A stretch of 64,000 nucleotides of DNA from CAVUOA01 sp963742955 (GTDB taxonomy: Bacteria > Bacteroidota > Ignavibacteria > Tepidaquicellales > OLB5), in NCBI GenBank assembly GCA_963742955.1, contig CAVUOA010000008.1, forward strand, positions 62,001 to 126,000. Reading direction: 5' to 3'. Both the position numbers and the translations under genes were made by a program. The stretch's first letter is position 1. Every line of letters begins with the position of its first letter. Of the stretch, positions 57,679 to 64,000 are shown piece by piece. The notes under the pieces are model-generated. The model ran no database searches. It was not told where the DNA came from and saw only the letters and a program-made list of their open reading frames with translations.

Positions 57679-58416
57679 ATGAACAAACAAATCTTTGCTG
57701 TAATAGCATTCCTGATTCCTTCCATCACTTTGTTTTCACAAAGTTTAGATTCGCAATTCAAAACCGATACGGTTCTTAATTCTCTACAAAAGAGCAAGCT
57801 GGCTTTCCAGTATGAGTCAGGTTATAACTTCTCCGGCAGTTCAATTATTCCCATAATTTTTTCTTTAAAATACCATTTTACAGATAAGTCAGCGCTGAAA
57901 TTCAGTGCTGGACTTAACCCGGGAGAATGGGGATTCGACATGAAACATAACTTCGACCCAAGGCATAACAACGATACTATGTATTACAACAACCGGTTTG
58001 ATGACCATCACGGAAATATTGAACGTATGAACTTTACTTTAAGCTACATGATGTACCCGTCACCTAAAAAAGAAATCAATTTGTTTTTCGGACTCGGTCC
58101 CCGTTTTGGTATAGGCTCGCAATATTTTAGATATCCCGAAAACGTTGAACGCGATTCCGCTCAAAGTTATAAAAGTTCATCCTGGTCAATTGGACTATCA
58201 GGAACTGTTGGAGCAGAATGGTTTGTAACCAGGAGCTTAAGTTTGTTTACAGATTATAATGTTGCAGCAGGTTATCAGAAGAGAGACTATTGGGATGCTG
58301 ATTATAATTCGGCAAACGGAACGTATGCATTTACAGAAATGAAATCGTCGAGGTTCCGTGTTACAGATTTATCGGCGCGCTTAGGCGTTTCGGTTTATTT
58401 TGATAAACCGTTTTAA
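57679..58416 (+). CDS. Outer-membrane beta-barrel protein, small
   Basis: A 245-aa protein with a signal peptide (about 1-18, ITLFSQ) and alternating hydrophobic strands (FQYESGYNFSGSSIIPIIFSLKYHF, NLFFGLGPRFGIGSQYF, WSIGLSGTVGAEWFV, LSLFTDYNVAAGYQ), closing with LGVSVYFDKPF. This is the layout of OmpA/OmpW-like barrels of Bacteroidota. No specific family assigned. The longer frame from 57670 uses TTG. Confidence 0.7.
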   Translation: MNKQIFAVIAFLIPSITLFSQSLDSQFKTDTVLNSLQKSKLAFQYESGYNFSGSSIIPIIFSLKYHFTDKSALKFSAGLNPGEWGFDMKHNFDPRHNNDTMYYNNRFDDHHGNIERMNFTLSYMMYPSPKKEINLFFGLGPRFGIGSQYFRYPENVERDSAQSYKSSSWSIGLSGTVGAEWFVTRSLSLFTDYNVAAGYQKRDYWDADYNSANGTYAFTEMKSSRFRVTDLSARLGVSVYFDKPF

Positions 58417-58447
58417 AAATGAAAAAATTAAACTGATTATTTTGATT

Positions 58448-58472
58448 GCCTCGTTGAGATAGGCTTTTTTAT
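58448..58472 (+). terminator. Terminator hairpin
   Basis: GCCT (58448-58451) pairs with AGGC (58461-58464), followed by TTTTTTATTT. The stem is short but the T tract is good; it ends the barrel gene. Confidence 0.55.
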
Positions 58473-59206
58473 TTAACTGTTCATCCGTTTAAATATTTCA
58501 TCAAGTTCAGCTCTTGATGCGCGGCTTGAATTGGATGAAAAGCCGTAAGAAACTTCCAGGCTGTCATTTTCCAATTCTTTTATAACTGCATCTGCAAATT
58601 CAGCAAGCGGTGTTCCGGAATCATGTATGCCTTTCCCTCCAAGGTCTGTTTGCACAGCCGGAGGAATTATTTCAATCACATTAACCGGGGTTTTTGACAG
58701 CTGGTGCCTGAGCGATATAGTAAATGAATGAAACGCAGCTTTTGTTGCGGAGTATATTGGCACTCTTGCAAGAGGAGTAAACGAAAGTCCCGATGTTACA
58801 TTCATAATTGCCGGGTCCTATGGCTTTTACAAGATGAGGAATAAACAGAGTTGTTAAATGTATCTGGGCTAAAAGATTAATTTCTATTTCTTTTCTGATT
58901 AATGCATACGGAGGCTGTTCAGCAAGCTTAATCCTCTGCTGAATTCCTGCGTTGTTTACCAGTACGTTGAGAGCGGGAAAATTCTCAGTAACATTTTCAA
59001 AAAGAGAAACTCTGTCCTGTTCAGATTCCATATCCGATTGTATTATATTAATACCCGGATATCTTTTTTTAACATCCTGCAGCTTTGCCATAATCTCTTC
59101 CTGTTATTATGACATTGCTGCCTGCTTTGAAAAATCTTTCAGCCAGCCCGAAGCCTATACCCGAACTTCCGCCTGTTATTAAAATTGTATTTGATGATAG
59201 TTTCAT
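58473..59206 (-). CDS. Short-chain dehydrogenase/reductase, two frameshifts
   Basis: About 245 residues in three frames. N-terminus: ILITGGSSGIGFGLAERF (Rossmann TGxxxGIG). A join near 59092-59098 (one base extra) leads to AKLQDVKKRYPG, LNVLVNNAGIQQ and ALIRKEIEINLLAQIHLT. A join near 58817 leads to IMNVTSGLSFTPLARVPIYSATKAAFHSF, with catalytic Ser, Tyr and Lys (S...YSATK). C-terminus: PPAVQTDLGGKG. Similar to DltE/YciK-like SDRs; substrate not known. Start at 59206 (ATG). Both breaks are probably errors. Confidence 0.8.
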
Positions 59207-59414
59207 TATATAAAAATTAATTTTATGAAACGCTTTGATAAAATTAAAATAAACTTTTATATCAAACAATGATACTTAAATAATTTACATGATTATTATT
59301 ATTGATAGAATTAAACTTAAGTGCAATAGAACAAATCTTTGGTTTTCAAGCAAAAAGATAAAGATAAAGAAATTAGAAAATGACGGTTAAACTCAGATTT
59401 GATTTTACTGTCAA

Positions 59415-61439
59415 TCACTTCTTTTGTTTTAATTCCATTAATGTTCGTTCAGCAAAACTGTTCGATGGGTCAATTATAAGCAGTTTCCTGCAGGTTTCTT
59501 CGGCTTCGGAATTGTTTCCGGTTTTTATAAAATACATTACTTTTGCTGTGAAGGCATTGATATTTTTGATATCCCACTGCAAAACGGTATTAATTTCTTT
59601 TATTGCAGCACTATCATTATTTTGATTAAGATAATAAACCGCCAGGTTTATCCTGTAAGGAACCTGGATACTGTCAATTTTAAACAGTTCATTTTTAATT
59701 CTAAATCCTTCCTGCTCATTACCGAGTTCAAGTTCAATCAAAGACCTCAGGGCTATACAATTCAATCGTGAGCTGTTATTAACTTCAGCTTTTGTAACCA
59801 GTTCCTTAGCTGTTTCAAGAAGATTTCGCTTTGTCTCTGAGTAATCTTTTGTTAAACCCGAACAATATATATTTAATTTCGAAGCAAATTCGTATTTATA
59901 ATACGGCTCATCCTGATTTAATTTTACCGCGTTATTCATGTTGTCCATGAAAGCATCAATATTTCCGGAAGAATAATGTTCCAGCCCTTCGGAAAAAGAA
60001 TTTTGAGCAGAAATCTCACCGAATGCCCCGTAAATACCGTAGAAAGAAAACAAAATCAAAATCACTAATGCGGGGAATATTATTCTTTTATTAGAAATAA
60101 CAGTGTTAAATGAATTTGTTTTATTCCCATAGTTAATAAGAACAATTTTGAATAAAGCTAAAATGATAAACAAATAAAATAAAATATTTATATCATCGAA
60201 ATCAGCTAGCCCGAAAACAATATAACCTGAAATAAATGATAAAAAAGCAAGTGAACGAATCCTGAACGCTGCAGATGCTTTATTCAAGACGAGGTTCTTA
60301 AAAGAGACCTTTAAAACCCGGAAAAGAATAAGCAGGTAAGCAGCACCTCCTATTAATCCCATCGTACAAAAAGTATTTATATAATTGTTGTGGGCGTTAT
60401 CAAAATAAACTTTGATTTCAGAAAATTTTAATTGATAAGATGCAAATTTTTCAAATACTTTTGAAAAATTCCCGATACCGGTTCCCGTCAACGGATACTG
60501 AATAAACATTGATATCGAATCTCTCCAGAGAAGCCATCTAGGCTGCTCATATAATTTACTTATGCTCAGTAATCTTTTTACAAACACATTTTCTGGAAAT
60601 AATAAAACCAGCGCTAAACATAAAATCAAAAATCCTAAAAGTATCCAGATAGATTTAATAAAACTTTCTTTCAAATTTAAATGTTTCTCTTTCGAAGTTA
60701 ATGAGTACAGGGAAGAAATAATGATTATTTCTATTCCCAAAGCTACATACGTTGTTCTTGTTTGTGTTGCAATAATACCGGCAGCAATAAATATTGGAGC
60801 AGCCAGTTTTAATATTGTTGATTTTTTGGATGATATATTCAAGACCGAAAACGGGAAGACAAGCACCATAAAACCTGCAGAAAATATAGGGTGGCCAATT
60901 GTTGTCACCGGACGGTTAAAACCGTGCGGTCTTAAGTCAATAGATTTTATTCCAAGGTATTCCATTAAACTCATCACAGCTACCAGGATAGCCGTCAATT
61001 CCATAATTAAAACCGCGGTTTTTAACCGGTTACTGTTATTTATGATAACCGGTAAAAGCATATACAAAATGAAAAGATAAATATAAGTTATAAGCCCGAT
61101 TTGTCTTTCATAGCTGCCTTCATAACTTGTTTGAAAATCAAATGAGAATACAGCAGAAAAAACAACCGATATTGCAAAGAATAATACATAGGGGTCCAGT
61201 ATTTTATTAAATATTATTCCGGTTCTTTCTGATTTTTTTTCATAAAGATTCAAGATTAAATAAGCAGAACAAACTATTATAAATATCCCTCCCTGTATCT
61301 TCAGGACTTCGGATTTTACAAATTCCAGACTGTTATCAAATACCCTGTATAAAGCAAATGGGAAGATTATCAACAATAAAATGAAAAGGGAATAAGAAAT
61401 TTTATTAAGAGTAAATATTTGCCTTGTTGAATATTTCAA
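59415..61439 (-). CDS. O-antigen ligase/polymerase-like (Wzy_C) membrane protein with TPR tail
   Basis: A 674-aa protein with about 11-12 predicted transmembrane helices (residues about 15-470) and the Wzy_C region GNFSKVFEKF ... NAHNNYINTFCTMGLIGGAAYLLILF, which places it in the O-antigen ligase/polymerase family. The C-terminal approximately 200 residues are TPR-like (NSFSEGLEHYSSGNIDAFMDNM ... LFKIDSIQVPYRINLAVYYLN). These enzymes transfer or polymerise polysaccharide units on undecaprenyl carriers in the periplasm. The start is TTG. A partner glycan cluster is not in view. Confidence 0.85.
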   Translation of the reverse strand: MKYSTRQIFTLNKISYSLFILLLIIFPFALYRVFDNSLEFVKSEVLKIQGGIFIIVCSAYLILNLYEKKSERTGIIFNKILDPYVLFFAISVVFSAVFSFDFQTSYEGSYERQIGLITYIYLFILYMLLPVIINNSNRLKTAVLIMELTAILVAVMSLMEYLGIKSIDLRPHGFNRPVTTIGHPIFSAGFMVLVFPFSVLNISSKKSTILKLAAPIFIAAGIIATQTRTTYVALGIEIIIISSLYSLTSKEKHLNLKESFIKSIWILLGFLILCLALVLLFPENVFVKRLLSISKLYEQPRWLLWRDSISMFIQYPLTGTGIGNFSKVFEKFASYQLKFSEIKVYFDNAHNNYINTFCTMGLIGGAAYLLILFRVLKVSFKNLVLNKASAAFRIRSLAFLSFISGYIVFGLADFDDINILFYLFIILALFKIVLINYGNKTNSFNTVISNKRIIFPALVILILFSFYGIYGAFGEISAQNSFSEGLEHYSSGNIDAFMDNMNNAVKLNQDEPYYKYEFASKLNIYCSGLTKDYSETKRNLLETAKELVTKAEVNNSSRLNCIALRSLIELELGNEQEGFRIKNELFKIDSIQVPYRINLAVYYLNQNNDSAAIKEINTVLQWDIKNINAFTAKVMYFIKTGNNSEAEETCRKLLIIDPSNSFAERTLMELKQKK

Positions 61440-61680
61440 ACTCAGAATTTTACCTTAACTTTTTGAATAAGTTATTAAATTACATTAAATGATACTAAAA
61501 AGTTAAATTATTTTAAAATTTTCAAAAAAAACAATATTAAACGTTCTTGGCAGGTTACTTGAAAAAGTTACGTAATTTCACCTCTTCTCGTTAACAAAAC
61601 AGTCATTTATACATCTTTCCTTGAAACCAACTATTTCATATATTAGCATCACACAAATTTATCAAAGGGAGATGGAAAGT

Positions 61681-62052
61681 ATGAAACGCTATACGTGTTT
61701 CTCAATAATTTTATTTTTAATGCTCTTTGTTTTCAGCAGCTGCGATTCACCCTCCGGAAGTAAGCCTGAAACAATTACAAAACCTTCACTTGTATCACCA
61801 ACCGATAATGCTCCAAACGTTTCGCTTACTCCAACACTTACGTGGAGCGGTTCAGCTGACGTACTTGAAATTGGTATAAATCCAAATTTCTCACCGCCTC
61901 TTGTATATACTGCAAATGTTTCCGGACAATCTCAAACGGTGCCTTCGGGTAAATTGACTAAAAACACACGATACTACTGGCATGCCGGAAAAACATCGGG
62001 AACTGATGTATATTGGTCTGATGAAAAATTCAGTTTCATTACTGCACCATAG
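61681..62052 (+). CDS. Lipoprotein with fibronectin type III-like domain
   Basis: A 123-aa protein from the ATG at 61681: signal with lipobox VFSSC (Cys about 21), then one FN3/Ig-like domain with SLVSPTDNAPNVSLTPTLTW and NTRYYWHAGKTSGTDVYWSDEKFSF, common in extracellular Bacteroidota proteins. A GGGAG Shine-Dalgarno lies about 10 bases before this ATG, so the longer TTG frame from 61621 is not favoured. Possibly a surface-anchored binding protein. Confidence 0.75.
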   Translation: MKRYTCFSIILFLMLFVFSSCDSPSGSKPETITKPSLVSPTDNAPNVSLTPTLTWSGSADVLEIGINPNFSPPLVYTANVSGQSQTVPSGKLTKNTRYYWHAGKTSGTDVYWSDEKFSFITAP

Positions 62053-62117
62053 TTAAGGCTAAAAAATATTCCGGTTTACCGGTTATAAACTGCGGCATTG
62101 TTTAATAACACCAGATT

Positions 62118-63575
62118 TTACCTGTTTAATTCATTTGCTTTTTCAACAAGCCAGCTTTTTTCTATAACATTTGAAATATTTTTAAGGTCGAATATTAATT
62201 CGTCAGATTCTTTTTTATTAGGCTTTTCTTTCAGTTTAACAAGTTTGTTATAAAATTTCAGAAAGTTATTCTGTCTTTCATACCGTGCTTTTGCAAAAGA
62301 TGATACAATGCTTTTTAAAAAATGACGGTAGGAATCACAATGTGAGTATGCCAGGTCAAACAGCGAAAGCTCGTAATATATCATGAGAGTAAGGTTACGG
62401 ACAACTAATTTAAACTGAACGTGTTTGACCGATTTAATACTGTTTAGAGCTTCAAGCGCCTTTTCATATTCGCCTTTTGCAAAATGAATCCTTCCTAAAC
62501 AATAATTAACAATTATTTCCCTGTTATCAGGTGAAATATCTTCTTTGAATTTATTAATGAATTTAATGACCCATTCGATTTCCTTCACCTGGATTCCTAC
62601 CAGTGTAATATTGGCAAAGAGCAGGTCATCAAAATAAATATCTTCTGAACCTTTATAGAATTCTCCTCTGACCGCCTCTTTATAAAGCTGGAATCGCTCC
62701 TTCATAAATGAAGTTGCACCGTTATATATTTTAAAGCTGCAGTATGTTTGTAGAATATTGAGAAGACTGAACCGTTCGTCTATTGTGATCTTAATTTCAG
62801 GGTTGAGAAGAATATCTTTAAGGATATAATAATATTTTTCTTCTTTTTCTCTTATTAACAATATTTCATAGAGATGAAGCTTTACACTCGGTTTCTTTAA
62901 ATACTTATTATCTGAAGCAGTCAGGTATTCGATTATTTTATCAAACAGTTCAATGTGAATTTCGATGTTTTCATGTTCAGCTTTAGTTATTAAAAACCTG
63001 TAGCTGCCCAGAGCCCTGCCAAGAAAATAGCTCGATAAGTAATCGATCTCATTTCTAATTCTCTCGTTTTCATAATCTGTTAAATTTTTATTCCTGAACC
63101 TGCTCCAGTTCTGATAATTGTGATAAATTCTTTCTAATAGATATTTATAATACAGGTAATCTCTGTTCTTATCTTCAATCTTATTAACGTTTGTCACTGC
63201 ATCTTTGAAATGTTTTAAGAGGAGCTTATCAAGTTTCCTTTTATTTAACTCTTCTATTAAGTGAATCCCGTATCTGGCTTTATCGTTTTTAAAATTAATG
63301 TATGCAAGGAACTCCTCAGCCAGTGCATTCAAGTTAAAAATAATAGTTCTCATAAACCCGTCATTATATGCTGTTCCCGGAAACAACTTACTGTGGACAA
63401 ATTCCTTTTCCATTTTATCTTCACCAAAGTCAGGATATTCTTTTCGGATATATTCGTATAATTTTACCGTGCTTTCGTTCTTGTTGTAAAACGGTGATTG
63501 GACGAATTCTCCAAAGTCTTTAACTTCCTTGGGTGAGAATGTACTGATTATTTTTAAAAGATTGCTTTTAGTCAA
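62118..63575 (-). CDS. Uncharacterised ~485-aa alpha-helical protein (paralogue of 48911-50362)
   Basis: A 485-aa soluble helical protein with N-terminal FSPKEVKDFGEFVQSPFYNK, LYEYIRKEYP, and LNALAEEFLAYINFKND, and C-terminal VIEKSWLVEKANEL, the counterparts of the same motifs in 48911-50362. The SPFYNK block is the best conserved. The C-terminal half again looks TPR-like (GEYEKALEALNSIKSVKH). The start codon is TTG. No function known. Confidence 0.8.
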   Translation of the reverse strand: MTKSNLLKIISTFSPKEVKDFGEFVQSPFYNKNESTVKLYEYIRKEYPDFGEDKMEKEFVHSKLFPGTAYNDGFMRTIIFNLNALAEEFLAYINFKNDKARYGIHLIEELNKRKLDKLLLKHFKDAVTNVNKIEDKNRDYLYYKYLLERIYHNYQNWSRFRNKNLTDYENERIRNEIDYLSSYFLGRALGSYRFLITKAEHENIEIHIELFDKIIEYLTASDNKYLKKPSVKLHLYEILLIREKEEKYYYILKDILLNPEIKITIDERFSLLNILQTYCSFKIYNGATSFMKERFQLYKEAVRGEFYKGSEDIYFDDLLFANITLVGIQVKEIEWVIKFINKFKEDISPDNREIIVNYCLGRIHFAKGEYEKALEALNSIKSVKHVQFKLVVRNLTLMIYYELSLFDLAYSHCDSYRHFLKSIVSSFAKARYERQNNFLKFYNKLVKLKEKPNKKESDELIFDLKNISNVIEKSWLVEKANELNR

Positions 63576-63702
63576 TTTTCAAAAAAATTCTAAGAATTTG
63601 ATTTAACAGGAAAATTTATAACAGGTAATGAGGAAGTAATTTAACACAATAACTTGTTTTGAAGCAAGTGAAATAATATGCGGTATAGGCAGGGTTAAGT
63701 AT

Positions 63703-64000
63703 TTATGCTTTTAGTCTCCTGACAACCTCTTCTTTCCCAAGCACATACGCAATCAGACCCAGCTCGGGTCCGTGCTCTTCGCCTGTCAATTTAAAACGAA
63801 TCGGCTGGAATAAATCCTTCCCCTTTATTCCGGTTTCTTTCTGAATTTCTTTTATAAGAAGTTTGAAATTATCTGAAGTAATTTCCGGCAATGATTCAAC
63901 TTTATTTAAAACCGCAGAAATTACATTTTTTGGATTTTCATTCTCTAAAAATGTTCTTTGTTCGGGAGCTAATTCAGCTTTGAGTTCATAATATCTTTCG
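63703..64000 (-). CDS. gltX: Glutamate-tRNA ligase, C-terminal part (runs off right edge)
   Basis: The minus strand is open to the window edge. The visible about 98 residues end with KGKDLFQPIRFKLTGEEHGPELGLIAYVLGKEEVVRRLK, which is the anticodon-binding C-terminus of glutamyl-tRNA synthetase (the LTG...HGP motif and lgKe). The catalytic HIGH and KMSKS motifs lie outside the window. Confidence 0.85.
   Translation of the reverse strand, partial: ERYYELKAELAPEQRTFLENENPKNVISAVLNKVESLPEITSDNFKLLIKEIQKETGIKGKDLFQPIRFKLTGEEHGPELGLIAYVLGKEEVVRRLKA

Noticed and set aside
59380..59625. 81-codon plus-strand open frame
   Set aside because: Mostly antisense to the 3' end of the O-antigen ligase gene, with no supporting features.

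Overview
The window looks like chromosome of a low-GC bacterium of the Bacteroidota/Chlorobi group, most likely Ignavibacteria-like. The evidence is seven secreted proteins ending in a YPNPFNP-type type IX secretion (T9SS type A) sorting domain, a TonB-dependent receptor, a two-subunit 2-oxoacid:ferredoxin oxidoreductase, the order acpP-fabF-rnc, and at least one TAnnTTTG/TTG promoter-like site. The taxon is inferred from gene content and no 16S gene is present.

Layout. 1-7.8 kb: edge fragment of a C39-like cysteine peptidase, a TonB-dependent receptor (frameshifted), a large metallopeptidase/TolB-propeller/surface-antigen protein and a secreted endonuclease/phosphatase-fold protein. 7.8-10.5 kb: enoyl-CoA hydratase (frameshifted), a broken glycosyltransferase and a nitrilase-family amidase. 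10.5-14.5 kb: two T9SS cargo proteins with a shared N-terminal module. 14.7-20 kb: fatty acid desaturase, RRM RNA-binding protein, DUF488 protein, uvrA. 20-22.5 kb: a repeat-rich spacer, another T9SS cargo gene and a small secreted ORF. 22.6-27 kb: rpsF-ssb-rplI (rpsR missing from its usual place) and korAB. 27-29.5 kb: an ECF sigma factor cluster with a DUF4097-type lipoprotein and two membrane proteins. 29.8-35.6 kb: gcvP, a GIY-YIG protein between palindromic repeats, and rnc-fabF-acpP. 35.7-42.6 kb: NlpC/P60-like protein, a REP/RAYT mobile element, tsaC/Sua5, a PAS histidine kinase and a thioredoxin-NHL protein. 42.7-48.7 kb: a T9SS protein with an internal ~900-bp tandem duplication, tRNA-Gln, DUF1761, radical SAM protein and lipoproteins. 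48.9-57 kb: an unknown ~485-aa protein, a TPR protein, a zinc-ribbon protein, tRNA-Glu beside a tRNA-Glu remnant interrupted by palindromes, and two T9SS proteins. 57-64 kb: small secreted proteins, SDR, O-antigen-ligase-like protein, a second ~485-aa paralogue and the 3' end of gltX.

The main themes are (i) housekeeping operons for translation, fatty acid synthesis, glycine cleavage and ferredoxin-linked carbon metabolism; (ii) an expanding family of modular T9SS-exported propeller proteins, with near-identical copies in tandem and inverted orientation; (iii) several palindromic repeat families, one carried with its own IS200-like transposase and one sitting inside a dead tRNA; (iv) an unusually large number of one-base frameshifts, many in core genes, so a good share are probably sequence errors. 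Products of these genes are annotated here as single genes with the break position stated.

No CRISPR array, prophage or recognisable defence operon was seen.
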